From Bradyrhizobium sp. 200 (GTDB lineage: Bacteria; Pseudomonadota; Alphaproteobacteria; Rhizobiales; Xanthobacteraceae): a DNA stretch of 64,000 nucleotides. Under the pieces are notes generated by a model, which did not search any database, was not told where the DNA came from, and was given only the letters and a program-made list of their open reading frames with translations. A program made the position numbers and the translations under genes. The stretch is taken from the NCBI RefSeq assembly GCF_023100945.1, contig NZ_CP064689.1, positions 7,546,001 to 7,610,000 on the forward strand, in the 5' to 3' direction. This document shows positions 25,730 through 35,118 of this stretch, in pieces. Position 1 is the first letter of the stretch. The number at the start of each line of letters is the position of its first letter.

Positions 25730-25745
25730 TTAACCCTTTGCTAAC
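25730..25745 (+). promoter_or_regulatory. CtrA-box near-match upstream of flhA
   Basis: TTAA-CCCTTTG-CTAAC matches the alphaproteobacterial CtrA motif TTAA-N7-TTAAC with one mismatch. It lies 71 bases before the GTG and 173 bases before the ATG candidate starts of flhA. In Caulobacter early flagellar genes are CtrA-controlled; function here is inferred. Confidence 0.5.
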
Positions 25746-25917
25746 CATACACCCGGCAAGAATTGCCGAGTGAAGTCGAGTGTCGTCGGCCGCGTTAGAT
25801 GAGGGAGGAATCCCCGTGGACGCCAGTGCGGTGCCTCACTTTCGGACCGGTGGCCCTTCGGCCGCCGCGCAGACGTTTGGCGCCCGCGGGCGTCAATCGC
25901 GGGGGGAAGCGGCTACC

Positions 25918-28053
25918 ATGGTCGATGTCACGGCGGGTCAGGGCGGCGCAGGGCCCAGCGGCAGGCTTCCGAGCCTCAGCGAAATCGGAGATATGCTGAA
26001 GCGCGGCGATCTCGCGCTCGCGTTCGGCGTCCTCACCATCCTGGTAGTGCTGATCCTGCCGCTGCCGGCAATCGTGCTCGACCTGTTTCTGGCGATCTCG
26101 ATCACGGTGTCGATCCTGATCCTGATGACCTCGCTATTCATCCAGACGCCGCTGGAATTCTCGGCGTTTCCGACCGTGCTCTTGATCTCGACCATGCTGC
26201 GGCTGTCGCTGAACATGGCCTCCACCCGCCTGATCCTGTCGCATGGCCATGAGGGAACGGCCGCGGCCGGCCACGTCATCGAGGCGTTCGGCAATTTCGT
26301 GATGAGCGGCAATTTCGTCATCGGAATTATCGTGTTCGCGATTCTCGTCATCGTGAACTTCGTCGTCATCACCAAGGGTTCGGGCCGCATCGCCGAAGTC
26401 GCCGCGCGCTTCCAACTGGATTCGATGCCCGGCAAGCAAATGGCGATCGACGCGGATCTGTCCGCCGGCCTGATCGACGAAAAGACCGCCAAGGCACGTC
26501 GTAAGGAACTAGAGGACGAAAGCGGCTTCTTCGGCGCCATGGACGGCGCCTCGAAATTCGTCCGCGGCGATGCCATCGCGGGCTTGCTGATCGTCTTCAT
26601 CAACGTCGTCGGCGGCATCATCATCGGCGTCGCCCAGCAGGGCATGAGCTTCGGCGACGCCGCCCGCACCTATACCGTGCTCACCGTCGGCGACGGCCTC
26701 GTCACCCAGGTGCCGGCGCTGATCGTCTCCACCGCCGCGGGCTTGCTGGTTTCGAAGGCCGGCATCACCGGCGCCGCCGACAAGGCGCTGATGAAGCAGC
26801 TTTCGGGGTATCCGCAGGCGCTCGGCATGTCGGCCGGCGTGATGCTGGTGCTGGCGCTGCTGCCGGGCATTCCAATGCTCCCGTTCCTCGCCCTCGGCGG
26901 CGGCGCCGCCGCGCTGGCCTGGAAGGCGCGCAACCACAACCGCGTCACCAAGGCGGCGGAAGCGGCCGCAGCCGCGGCGCCCGATATCGCAGCCGCCGCC
27001 GCCCAGGCCGCGGCCGAAGAGCCGATCGCCAATGCGCTCAAGATCGACGATCTGAAGATCGAACTCGGCTACGCGCTGTTGCCGCTGGTCAACGGCCCCG
27101 ACGGCACCGACCGCCTGACCGAGCAGATCAAGGCGCTGCGCCGCTCGCTCGCCATCGAAATGGGCTTTGTGATGCCGGCAGTGCGCATCCTCGACAACGT
27201 CCAGCTCGAGGCCAATACCTACGTCATCAAGATCAAGGAAGTGGACGCCGGCACCGGCAAGATCTGGCCGAACCAGTTCATGGTCATGGACCCCGCCGGC
27301 AACCAGGTCGGCGTGCCCGGCATTCACACCGTGGAGCCGACCTTTGGCCTTCCGGCGACCTGGGTCGACGCCGCACTGAAGGAAGAGGCGTCGCTGAAGG
27401 GCTATACGGTGGTCGATGCCGCAACCGTGCTGTCGACGCATCTGACCGAGCTGCTCAAGAACAACATGAGCGACCTGCTGTCCTATGGCGAGGTCCAGAA
27501 GCTGCTGAAAGACCTGCCGAAGGAACAGGGCGAGCTGGTCAAGGACATCGTGCCGAGCCAGGTCACGGTCTCCGGCATCCAGCGCGTGCTGCAGTTGCTT
27601 TTGGCCGAACGGATCTCGATCCGCGATCTCTCCACCATCCTCGAAGGCATCGCCGACGCGCTCGCCTTCTCGCGCAACCCTGCCACCATGGTCGAGCACG
27701 TCCGCGCCCGGCTGGCGCGGCAGATCTGCGCACAGAATACCACATACAACGGCTACCTGCCGCTGATCGCGCTGTCGGCGCGCTGGGAGCAGGCGTTTGC
27801 GGAATCGATCGTAGGTCAGGGCGAGGACCGCAGCCTCGCCATGCAGCCCTCAAAGCTGTCGGAGTTCATGACCTCGGTCCGCAACGCCTTCGAGCAGGCC
27901 GCCCGCGAAGGCGAAGCGCCGGTGCTGGTCACCTCGGCGGCGATCCGCCCGTTCGTGCGCTCGCTGGTCGAGCGCTTCCGCTCGCAGACCACCGTGCTGT
28001 CGCAGGCCGAAATCCACCCGCGTGCGCGGCTGAAGACGGTCGGCAGCGTCTAG
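25918..28053 (+). CDS. flhA: flagellar biosynthesis protein FlhA
   Basis: FlhA is the large export-gate protein of the flagellar type III secretion system. The N-terminal half has about eight membrane segments (from ALAFGVLTILVVLILPLPAIV) and the conserved cytoplasmic loop with VNFVVITKGSGRIAEVAARF and DSMPGKQMAIDADL. The C-terminal half is the cytoplasmic chaperone-docking domain. From ATG 25918 it has 711 residues, normal for the family. A GTG at 25816, in frame and preceded by GGGAGGAA at ideal spacing, would add 34 residues and could be the real start. fliI and fliJ lie 2-4 kb further on the opposite strand. A CtrA-like motif precedes the gene. Confidence 0.95.
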   Translation: MVDVTAGQGGAGPSGRLPSLSEIGDMLKRGDLALAFGVLTILVVLILPLPAIVLDLFLAISITVSILILMTSLFIQTPLEFSAFPTVLLISTMLRLSLNMASTRLILSHGHEGTAAAGHVIEAFGNFVMSGNFVIGIIVFAILVIVNFVVITKGSGRIAEVAARFQLDSMPGKQMAIDADLSAGLIDEKTAKARRKELEDESGFFGAMDGASKFVRGDAIAGLLIVFINVVGGIIIGVAQQGMSFGDAARTYTVLTVGDGLVTQVPALIVSTAAGLLVSKAGITGAADKALMKQLSGYPQALGMSAGVMLVLALLPGIPMLPFLALGGGAAALAWKARNHNRVTKAAEAAAAAAPDIAAAAAQAAAEEPIANALKIDDLKIELGYALLPLVNGPDGTDRLTEQIKALRRSLAIEMGFVMPAVRILDNVQLEANTYVIKIKEVDAGTGKIWPNQFMVMDPAGNQVGVPGIHTVEPTFGLPATWVDAALKEEASLKGYTVVDAATVLSTHLTELLKNNMSDLLSYGEVQKLLKDLPKEQGELVKDIVPSQVTVSGIQRVLQLLLAERISIRDLSTILEGIADALAFSRNPATMVEHVRARLARQICAQNTTYNGYLPLIALSARWEQAFAESIVGQGEDRSLAMQPSKLSEFMTSVRNAFEQAAREGEAPVLVTSAAIRPFVRSLVERFRSQTTVLSQAEIHPRARLKTVGSV

Positions 28054-28382
28054 CTGGAAGGCCAAGCCTGCCGCAAATCAGCAGCAGAAAGGCGAAGCTT
28101 TTTCGTCACATGCAAACGATTTTGTCGAAAGGCGCGGAACCCTGCTCCATCAGGGCCGGATGCGGCGCCGAGCCATTAAGCTTATATAATATCTGAATAA
28201 TTATTCATCCTGGCCGCTGGGAGCGACTTTTTCAATCGCGACCGTTCAAGTCTTTTCACCGCCTTGTGATCGCCTATTGGGAACCAATCCCGGGATTCCC
28301 ACGTTTCCTGACGCGAGACGTTGAACCGGCCTGTGAATGGCATCGACGAATTTGCAGGACGGAAGGCGGCAGGAGACTTCCC
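28054..28382. other. intergenic region, 329 bases
   Basis: Between flhA and a small membrane-protein gene. It contains a perfect 14-base palindrome (28194-28207) in an AT-rich patch (TTATATAATATC) that could be part of a promoter. No gene is seen. Confidence 0.55.
28194..28207. promoter_or_regulatory. perfect 14-bp palindrome TGAATAATTATTCA
   Basis: Exact dyad in an otherwise GC-rich genome, next to AT-rich sequence and 176 bases upstream of the start of the small protein at 28383. It has the size and symmetry of an operator for a dimeric regulator; which one is unknown. Confidence 0.4.
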
Positions 28383-28589
28383 ATGAACCACTCGATCTAC
28401 AGCGCAGATCGCACGACCCATCTCAAGGTCGTGGCGGTGGCACTCGTGGCGGGTATCGTGGTCGCCGGGTTCAGCATCTCCGCGCGCGACACCTCGGATG
28501 AAGGTCTCACCCAGACCGCGAGCACGCGCGTGATGAAGGCCGGTAAGCCGGTCGTGATTACGAGTTCAGGCAACTCAATCGTACGCTAG
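28383..28589 (+). CDS. small single-pass membrane or exported protein (68 aa)
   Basis: 68-residue protein with an N-terminal cytoplasmic stretch (MNHSIYSADRTTHLK), one hydrophobic segment (VVAVALVAGIVVAGFSI) and a short polar C-terminus. AGGAGAC lies at good distance before the ATG. The length and hydrophobicity resemble small conserved proteins of Bradyrhizobium with no known role. It precedes a strong terminator at 28696. Confidence 0.72.
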   Translation: MNHSIYSADRTTHLKVVAVALVAGIVVAGFSISARDTSDEGLTQTASTRVMKAGKPVVITSSGNSIVR

Positions 28590-28695
28590 GAGTCGTACGC
28601 TCAAGGAGAATTCACGGAATTCACGCGGCTCTTTATAGCCCCCCAAAGTCGCCGTGTGGATAATAAGACCCCCAACTACCCCCAAGTTGACTACG

Positions 28696-28728
28696 AAAAC
28701 GCCCGCTCCCCACGGGCGTTTTCTTTTT
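28696..28728 (+). terminator. rho-independent terminator
   Basis: Ten-base stem AAAACGCCCG/CGGGCGTTTT with a seven-base loop followed by CTTTTT. The A-run on the other side makes it potentially bidirectional, serving the small protein gene (+) and the anti-sigma gene (-), whose stop codon is 26 bases away. Confidence 0.85.
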
Positions 28729-28753
28729 GGGCTGAGGATACTTCGGCGTCGGC

Positions 28754-29662
28754 CTAGCGTGCCGCCGGCACCGTTTCGATCAGCTTGCCGGTATAGATCG
28801 GCGCCGAGGTCGGCCTGCCGCTCGGCGATCCGCCGGCCTGCTCGACCGTCACGGCATAGGTCGCAGCATTGATCGTACCGGCATCGAAGTCGGCAAGCAC
28901 CGGACGCGCGGTGAAATCGCTGCCGCCGATCACGCCGAGCGAGCGCGGCTGCGGCAGGCGGTCGGAGATCAGCCAAAGCTCAAAGCTCTTGCCGGGCTCG
29001 GCGTCAGCGCCGACTTTGCGGACGGTGAAATTTTTCGTCGCGGCGTCGACCGTCAGGATGAAGGCGGGCGAGCCGGCGTCACGCTGCAACAGCGCAACAT
29101 ATTGCGCCGAAGGCACGGGCGATGGCGCCGGCGTCTTGACCTCGACCGTCTGGATGCGCGGCTTCGGCCGCAGCGCTTCCGGTAGCAGTTCCGGCCGATA
29201 GACCTGCACCGCCAGCATCGCGACCAGGGCTGCGGCAAGCGCGGTGGCAATCGACGCCACGCTGCGCAAGCGCCGGACCCGGCCCGTCAACTGGACGACG
29301 TTCGAATTGTCCACGGCGACGGAGGGCGCGGCAGCGACCGGCGGCGCCTCGGCGACCACAGGCTCCTCGGCCGGCGGCGGTGCAGGCTGCGGAGGCGGCG
29401 GCGCCTCGGGCAGCACCAAAGGCGCCTGCTGTTCGGTGGAGTGTCCGATCGCGGCCTTGATGTTTTCCCACACGATCGGCCGCGGCTCGATGGAGCCGAC
29501 CATCTGGTTCAGGACGCCGAGCCGGTGCTCCCAGGCGTGGACGATCGCTGTGAATTCGGTATCGACGGCCATCATGGTCTCGACCTGCGCGCGTTCGTCG
29601 GCATCGAGGGTGCCGAGCGCGTATTCCGCGGCGAGCGCGATATGGTCTTCGCTATGGGCCAT
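28754..29662 (-). CDS. anti-sigma factor, RskA/anti-sigma-K family
   Basis: 302-residue membrane anti-sigma factor. The N-terminal part (about 1-75) with HIALAAEYALGTLDADERAQVE binds the sigma factor. A Pro/Ala-rich linker follows, then a membrane helix (about 135-155, VASIATALAAALVAMLAVQVY) and a periplasmic RskA domain (about 190-300, FELWLISDRLPQPRSLGVIGG and YAVTVEQAGGSPSGRPTSAPIYTGKL). It starts 17 bases after the ECF sigma gene, the usual sigma/anti-sigma pairing. Release of the sigma factor probably needs proteolysis of this protein; the signal is unknown. Confidence 0.92.
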   Translation of the reverse strand: MAHSEDHIALAAEYALGTLDADERAQVETMMAVDTEFTAIVHAWEHRLGVLNQMVGSIEPRPIVWENIKAAIGHSTEQQAPLVLPEAPPPPQPAPPPAEEPVVAEAPPVAAAPSVAVDNSNVVQLTGRVRRLRSVASIATALAAALVAMLAVQVYRPELLPEALRPKPRIQTVEVKTPAPSPVPSAQYVALLQRDAGSPAFILTVDAATKNFTVRKVGADAEPGKSFELWLISDRLPQPRSLGVIGGSDFTARPVLADFDAGTINAATYAVTVEQAGGSPSGRPTSAPIYTGKLIETVPAAR

Positions 29663-29679
29663 CGTTCAAGATCCGGGCC

Positions 29680-30255
29680 TCACAGCCCGAGACACTCCCT
29701 TATTTCCATCATGCTGCGGCGCAGCCACGTCTTCACCGTATTCACCGGCGTCTCGAACTTGGCGGCAAGCTGCTCCCGGCTCCAGCCGTTGTAATAGGCG
29801 AGGAGAACGAGCTTCTGCCGATCCGGCTCGAGACGGCCGACGCATTCAAGCAACCGCTTCAACTCTTCCGTCATCTCGCGACGCGCCAGCGGATCGGGCG
29901 AATCCGCTGCGACTTCCATCGCGGCCGGCTCCTCCTCGATCGAGCTTTCGCTCTTCTTGCGCACCACGTCGATCGCCCGGTTGCGCGCGATCGAGGCCAT
30001 CCATGTAATCGGCGAAGCAAGCGCCGGATTGAACTGTCCGGCGCTGTTCCAGATCTTGACGTAAGCCTCCTGAATGACCTCCTCAGCGAGGTCCTGACGG
30101 CGCAAGATACGGAGCACGACACCGAAGAGTTTCGCGCGCGTAGCGGCGTAAAGGCGCTCAAAAGCGGCCTCATCCCCCTTCGCCACCGCGGCAATCAGCC
30201 ATACCAGCTCCGCTGGCGTCAGCATTCGGCGTCCCCCAAAATCTCGATCCTCCAT
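29680..30255 (-). CDS. ECF RNA polymerase sigma factor (SigK-like)
   Basis: 191-residue extracytoplasmic-function sigma factor. Region 2 contains YAATRAKLFGVVLRILRRQDLAEEVIQEAYVKIW, and region 4 has LVLLAYYNGWSREQLAAKFETPVNTVKTWLRRSM as the -35-binding HTH. The ATG at 30255 has AAGGA upstream and gives MEDRDFGGRR; a start at 30225 is possible. It is paired with the RskA-type anti-sigma gene. The regulon is unknown, but envelope or oxidative stress is usual for this pairing. Confidence 0.93.
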   Translation of the reverse strand: MEDRDFGGRRMLTPAELVWLIAAVAKGDEAAFERLYAATRAKLFGVVLRILRRQDLAEEVIQEAYVKIWNSAGQFNPALASPITWMASIARNRAIDVVRKKSESSIEEEPAAMEVAADSPDPLARREMTEELKRLLECVGRLEPDRQKLVLLAYYNGWSREQLAAKFETPVNTVKTWLRRSMMEIRECLGL

Positions 30256-30361
30256 GGCCGTCCTTACGCCGGAGCAATCGAGAAGTTTCGTAGCATACCC
30301 TGCGTCGAAGGGGCCACCAAGTCGTCCGGGAGCCACCAAGTCGCCCGATTTCTGGACACTG

Positions 30362-30400
30362 GAAAAAGAAAAAACCCGGGCCTTGCGGCCCGGGCTTTTA
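30362..30400 (-). terminator. rho-independent terminator after fliJ
   Basis: On the minus strand a GC-rich stem AAGCCCGGGCC/GGCCCGGGTT with a short GCAA loop is followed by TTTTTTCTTTTTCC. It lies 28 bases after the fliJ stop codon and should end the fliI-fliJ transcript. Confidence 0.85.
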
Positions 30401-30427
30401 TCGTTCAACCGATGGCCGTGAGAGGCG

Positions 30428-30850
30428 TCAGGCGATGGCGCCGCCAAGCCGGGCGCGCATCAGGCCGATAGAGTCCATGTCGGCCTGCTCGCGGGCGCTC
30501 TCCTCGGCGCGCTCGCGCGCCTGGTCGCGCTCGTCGAGCAGTTCGACCTTCTTCAGCTCCTCGAACGCTTCGCTGAGCAGGCTCTTGGCGTCCTCGAGCT
30601 GGATGCGCAGTTCGTCGGCGGAGCGGGTCAGGTTTTCCCGGCGCTGGATCGCGGCCTTGGCGTAGGTCGGATAGGCGAAATGGGAGGGGTCGTTGATCCC
30701 GGCCCGCTCCTGCTCGGTTTGGATTTCGCGCTCGAGATCGACCGACATGCGCTGGAAGTCGGCGATCATGCCTTCGATCTGGGTAACCCTTCGGCGCTTC
30801 TCGTCGACCTGAAATTTCTTCAGGCGGATCAGCGTTTCTCGTGACTTCAT
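30428..30850 (-). CDS. fliJ: flagellar export protein FliJ
   Basis: 140-residue, almost entirely coiled-coil protein. It starts MKSRETLIRLKKFQVDEKRRRV and has long heptad patterns, as expected for FliJ, the central stalk of the FliI ATPase ring in flagellar type III export. FliJ sequences are weakly conserved, so the position 109 bases downstream of fliI is important evidence. A strong terminator follows. Confidence 0.9.
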   Translation of the reverse strand: MKSRETLIRLKKFQVDEKRRRVTQIEGMIADFQRMSVDLEREIQTEQERAGINDPSHFAYPTYAKAAIQRRENLTRSADELRIQLEDAKSLLSEAFEELKKVELLDERDQARERAEESAREQADMDSIGLMRARLGGAIA

Positions 30851-30959
30851 CGACTCATACTCCCCAGAAGTCCCAATCTGAACGCGGGACGGAGCCGGCT
30901 CCCTCGGGGGACCCCACCGGCGTCATTAATCATGTGCCGGGGATGATGGCCTGACAAAG

Positions 30960-32285
30960 TTAGCGTTCCGTTTCCAAATTGGCGAGGATCTGCGCCAATT
31001 GGCGGTAGCCGTCATCGAGGCTCGATTTTTCGTCCTTGGCCTGGCGCAGGAAGGCTTCCAGCGGCTCGTGCAGCCGGATCGCCTCGTCGACCTCGGGACT
31101 CGAACCCGCCCGGTAGGCGCCGAGCCGGATCAGTTCCTCCATGTCGGCGTAGGTCGCCATCACCTGGCGGCCCCGCATAATCACCGGCAGATAGTCCGGA
31201 TTGGCCGATCGCGGCATGGTGCGGGAGACCGATTTGAGAATATTGATCGCGGGAAACCGTCCGCGCTCCGCAATCGAGCGTTGCATCACGACGTGACCGT
31301 CCAGGATTCCGCGGACCGCGTCCGCGATCGGTTCGTTATGGTCGTCGCCGTCGACCAGCACCGTGAAAATGCCAGTGATGGTGCCAAGGCTGGTGCCCGG
31401 CCCTGCCCGCTCCAGAAGCTTCGGCAATTCGGTGAACACGGTCGGCGTATAGCCTTTGGCGGTCGGCGGCTCGCCGGCCGACAAGCCGATCTCGCGCTGC
31501 GCCATCGCAAAGCGCGTGACCGAGTCCATCAGGCACAGCACGTCCTTGTCCTCGTCCCGGAAATACTCCGCGATCGCGAGCGTCAGATAAGCCGCCTGCC
31601 GCCGCATCAAGGCGGGCTCGTCCGATGTCGCCACCACCACGACCGAGCGCGCGAGACCCTCGTCGCCGAGATCCTCCTGCAGGAACTCCTGCACCTCGCG
31701 GCCGCGTTCGCCGATCAGGCCGATGATCGTAATGTCCGCATCGACGTTGCGCGCCAGCATCGACAGCAGCACCGATTTGCCGACGCCGGAACCGGCGAAG
31801 ATGCCGAGCCGCTGGCCGCGGCAGCAGGTCAGGAATGTATTGAGCGCACGCACCCCGAGATCGAGCGGCGCGCCGACGCGCTTGCGCGAATGCGCCGGCG
31901 GCGGCGAATTGCGGTAGGGCATCGGCGACGGGCCCTGCAGCAAGGGCCCCTTGCCGTCGATCGGTTCCCCCATGGAGTTGATGACGCGGCCGAGCCAGGC
32001 CGGCGACGGCCGCACCTGACTGGCCGCAGTGGCGATGACCGCGCGGCAGCCGCGCCTGACACCATCGAGTCCGCCGAATGGCATGACGACCGCATTGCTG
32101 CCGGAGAACCCGATGACCTCAGCCGGGATGAATCGATTCCCGCCGGTGTCGATCACGATGCGCGCGCCGACCGACATCGCATGGATAGGCCCTGCGATCT
32201 CGACCATCAGCCCGCGCACGCCCACAACACGGCCATATATATTGACGCCGTCGATATCGCCGATCTGCTCCGCGAGCGCCTTCAT
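30960..32285 (-). CDS. fliI: flagellum-specific ATPase FliI
   Basis: 441-residue F1-beta-like ATPase that energises flagellar protein export. The Walker A motif GSGVGKS is at 165-171, [10 protein letters not shown] near 193, Walker B region [38 protein letters not shown] conserved block near 250-285 (split here as its first and last parts), and the C-terminal domain with SADMEEL-like [15 protein letters not shown]. The ATG at 32285 gives the family N-terminus. It is divergent from ctrA, with CtrA-like motifs between them. Confidence 0.96.
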   Translation of the reverse strand: MKALAEQIGDIDGVNIYGRVVGVRGLMVEIAGPIHAMSVGARIVIDTGGNRFIPAEVIGFSGSNAVVMPFGGLDGVRRGCRAVIATAASQVRPSPAWLGRVINSMGEPIDGKGPLLQGPSPMPYRNSPPPAHSRKRVGAPLDLGVRALNTFLTCCRGQRLGIFAGSGVGKSVLLSMLARNVDADITIIGLIGERGREVQEFLQEDLGDEGLARSVVVVATSDEPALMRRQAAYLTLAIAEYFRDEDKDVLCLMDSVTRFAMAQREIGLSAGEPPTAKGYTPTVFTELPKLLERAGPGTSLGTITGIFTVLVDGDDHNEPIADAVRGILDGHVVMQRSIAERGRFPAINILKSVSRTMPRSANPDYLPVIMRGRQVMATYADMEELIRLGAYRAGSSPEVDEAIRLHEPLEAFLRQAKDEKSSLDDGYRQLAQILANLETER

Positions 32286-32324
32286 TGCGAAAACCTTAAG
32301 TTTCCGCGTTTTAGCCGGCCCCGC

Positions 32325-32340
32325 TTAACCTCGTGTTTAC
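32325..32340 (+). promoter_or_regulatory. CtrA-box near-match (TTAA-N7-TTTAC)
   Basis: TTAA-CCTCGTG-TTTAC differs from TTAA-N7-TTAAC at one base. It is 40 bases upstream of the fliI start codon, a position compatible with direct control of fliI. Confidence 0.45.
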
Positions 32341-32582
32341 CCGCATCATTAATCATTGCGTCACTGTCTTTTGGTGACTGAGAGCGCTCGCCCGTCAGAA
32401 GAAGGGCGAAACGCAGGAGTCGGTTAGGTCCGTCTCTTAATCTGGAGCTTGAGTAGACACGGTGGAGAAAAGCTGCTTCTGAGCAACATCTTAGGGCGAT
32501 TCGCTAAAAATTGCACTTAAAGAGCTTGCGAACCGGAATCAGATTTTGTTAACCATATGTCTGTCAGGATCCGAATCAGTTG

Positions 32583-32597
32583 TTAAAGGCGTTTTGA
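32583..32597 (+). promoter_or_regulatory. CtrA-box near-match (TTAA-N7-TTGA)
   Basis: TTAA-AGGCGTT-TTGA, about 56 bases before the ctrA ATG, fits TTAA-N7-TTAA with one mismatch. CtrA autoregulation is known in Caulobacter; here it is inferred. Confidence 0.4.
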
Positions 32598-32652
32598 GTG
32601 CCGCAAGTGCGGCCGACCTGACGCCCGGAGCGGCGGACTAAAGGGGACTGGC

Positions 32653-33354
<702 letters not shown>

Positions 33355-33397
33355 TCAGGGTTTGCGGCGAGCCGCACGGCTCACCCTTCCCGACTGG

Positions 33398-33428
33398 ACC
33401 CCGCCGCAAACGGCGGGGTTTTTGTTTG
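33398..33428 (+). terminator. rho-independent terminator of ctrA
   Basis: Nine-base stem ACCCCGCCG/CGGCGGGGT with CAAA loop and a TTTTGTTT tail, 44 bases after the ctrA stop codon. A degenerate copy of this structure exists near 37.55 kb. Confidence 0.88.
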
Positions 33429-33499
33429 GGAAGATGGCTTTGTGGCCTGTCGGGATGATCCCGGCTTCGAAGTCCTGGCCCTGCGGCACAACCGGGGAC

Positions 33500-34123
33500 T
33501 CACGTGCTGACCTCGCGCTCCGTGCTGGCCTCCCGCTCCGTGAGAAGCCGGTCGATCAGACCCCATTCCAAAGCTTCTTCCGCCGTCATGAAGCGGTCGC
33601 GATCCATCGCACGCTCGAACTCCTCATAGGTCCGTCCGCAATGCTCGGCGTAGAGCCGCGTCATACGCTGCTTGGTTCGCAAGATTTCCTCGGCATGGAT
33701 AAGCATGTCCGACGCCTGCCCTTGGAAACCGCCCGACGGTTGGTGGACAAGGATGCTGGCGTTGGGCAAGGCGGCACGCTGGCCGGGTTCGCCTGCCATC
33801 AACAGGAACGACCCCATTGAGCGGGCCGTCCCCATGCAGAGCGTATGAACCGGCGCGCGGATATATCGCATAGTATCATACATCGCGAGGCCGCTGGTAA
33901 CGACACCACCGGGCGAATTGATATAGAGCTGGATCGGTTTCTTGGGATTTTCGGCCTCCAAGAACAACAACTGCGCGCAGACGAGAGCGGACACAGTGTC
34001 GTTCACCTCACCGTTCAGGAAGATGATCCTCTCGCGAAGCAGGCGAGAATAGATATCGAAAGAGCGTTCGCCACGGCTGGATTGTTCGATGACCATAGGG
34101 ACGAGTTGCATCGCTTCGCGCAT
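33500..34123 (-). CDS. clpP: ATP-dependent Clp protease proteolytic subunit (ClpP paralogue)
   Basis: 207-residue ClpP family serine protease. The triad is Ser102 (RSMGS), His127 (LVHQPSGG) and Asp176 ([11 protein letters not shown]), all present. The serine context [14 protein letters not shown] departs from the usual GQAASMGS, and the protein ends with an odd Glu/Arg/Thr-rich tail. No clpX, tig or lon is adjacent, which is where the housekeeping clpP usually sits, so this is probably an additional paralogue. It lies tail-to-tail with ctrA; ClpXP degrades CtrA in Caulobacter, but a role here is speculation. Confidence 0.9.
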   Translation of the reverse strand: MREAMQLVPMVIEQSSRGERSFDIYSRLLRERIIFLNGEVNDTVSALVCAQLLFLEAENPKKPIQLYINSPGGVVTSGLAMYDTMRYIRAPVHTLCMGTARSMGSFLLMAGEPGQRAALPNASILVHQPSGGFQGQASDMLIHAEEILRTKQRMTRLYAEHCGRTYEEFERAMDRDRFMTAEEALEWGLIDRLLTEREASTEREVST

Positions 34124-34171
34124 CGGCGAATTCCTTTTCTTCCAGAAATGTCTTTGGCGGGGGCGGAGGCG

Positions 34172-34534
34172 TCAGGCGGCGGCGAGCATGAGGCAGGTCC
34201 GGTTGTTGTTCGCCGCCCTTGGCAGATGACGCTCCAGTCGTGCGTCTGCCAGTCCGTGAATAATTTTCAGTCTGGTGCCGCCGACGGCATTAGGCCTGAC
34301 CTGAAACGTCACCACGCTTTCGAGAAAGGGCGGCTCGTCGTCCCGCATTATGTAGCAAATTTCCTCACCCGGCGCCGAAGAGACTGGTTCGGTATCAGCC
34401 AGTTCTCCTTTCGGTAGCCATTTCTCACGAAACGCGGGAATGCTGATCGCCCGCCAGACTTTTTCAGGTGGCGCGTCGAGTTCGTATTCGAGCACCAAGT
34501 CTTTCGTCTGCCCCTTGGCCTCCATGTCGTTCAT
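34172..34534 (-). CDS. SRPBCC/AHSA1-family protein
   Basis: 120-residue START-like (SRPBCC) protein. It has LVLEYELDAPPEKVWRAIS at the N-terminus and VVTFQVRPNAVGGTRLKIIHG in the C-terminal part, typical of the Aha1-like family. The ATG at 34534 overlaps the stop of the arsR-like gene as ATGA, so the two are translationally coupled. ArsR-SRPBCC pairs are frequent in bacteria, the SRPBCC partner binding hydrophobic ligands in a cavity; the physiological ligand is unknown. Confidence 0.88.
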   Translation of the reverse strand: MNDMEAKGQTKDLVLEYELDAPPEKVWRAISIPAFREKWLPKGELADTEPVSSAPGEEICYIMRDDEPPFLESVVTFQVRPNAVGGTRLKIIHGLADARLERHLPRAANNNRTCLMLAAA

Positions 34535-34845
34535 TGGTCCATATCCTTCAACAAGGCTTTCAAAGCGTCGATGCGCGCGGGCCAGTAGGAGCGATACTTC
34601 GCCAGCCATCCGGCCATGAGCGCCAAGCCGTCTGGATCGACCTCGTAGTTCACGAAACGGCCCTGCCGTTGTTCCCGCACCAGTCTGGCGTTGCGCAGAA
34701 CCGAGAGGTGTTGGGACATGGCTGGTTGGCTGATCGTCATACCCTCCCGCAAGGCACTGGCGTTCATGCTGCCATTCGCCAGTTTCTCGTAGATCGCGCA
34801 GCGGGTCGGATCGGCCAGGGCCTTGAAGATGTCGTTCTGGATCAT
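34531..34845 (-). CDS. ArsR-family transcriptional regulator
   Basis: 104-residue winged-helix repressor. It begins with DIFKALADPTRCAIYEKLANG and contains LREGMTISQPAMSQHLSVLRNARLVREQRQGRFVNYEVD, the ArsR recognition helix and wing. It has no ELCVCDL metal motif, so metal sensing is unlikely. The ATG at 34845 is chosen from the conserved N-terminus. It is the first gene of a two-gene unit with the SRPBCC protein. In the 270 bases upstream a short minus-strand frame (MKGIAFGREAIA...) is open but not convincing. Confidence 0.9.
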   Translation of the reverse strand: MIQNDIFKALADPTRCAIYEKLANGSMNASALREGMTISQPAMSQHLSVLRNARLVREQRQGRFVNYEVDPDGLALMAGWLAKYRSYWPARIDALKALLKDMDQ

Positions 34846-35118
34846 GCCAACACATAAGCATACACTTATATAATTGGCAAGCACCAAGAAATGGTCGGAT
34901 AGACAGACCGATGAGCACACTTGACCGCCTGCGCCTCGAGCGCCATTCGCGCAGCGGCCACGCCCGTCAATACGGATGCGATCGCCTCCCGACCGAAGGC
35001 GATGCCCTTCATTTCAGCCGGCTTGCTGCTCGCGAATTTTGTTTTCAGGCCATCTCACGCAGCCGCCGGCAGTTGCCCAGCCGTCCGGCGCAGGCCGGAC
35101 GGCCCGGCGTTCTGATTG

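Larger units (their letters stand above)
25003..25815. other. intergenic region before flhA, about 0.8 kb
   Basis: Long non-coding stretch. From left to right it contains an AT-richer part, two consensus DnaA boxes (25087-25106), four iteron-like repeats (25105-25180), a stretch with only short Arg-rich frames, a palindromic repeat (25585-25663), and a near-match to a CtrA box (25730-25745). No gene is supported. Confidence 0.7.
32286..32652. other. fliI/ctrA divergent intergenic region, 367 bases
   Basis: AT-richer than the flanks and gene-free. It contains near-matches to the CtrA motif at 32325-32340 and 32583-32597. Promoters for both fliI and ctrA must lie here. Confidence 0.65.

Noticed and set aside
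34865..35010. Short minus-strand frame MKGIAFGREAIA... upstream of the arsR-like gene
   Set aside because: Fewer than 50 codons, no clear ribosome site and no family recognised; possibly a gene remnant but not supportable.
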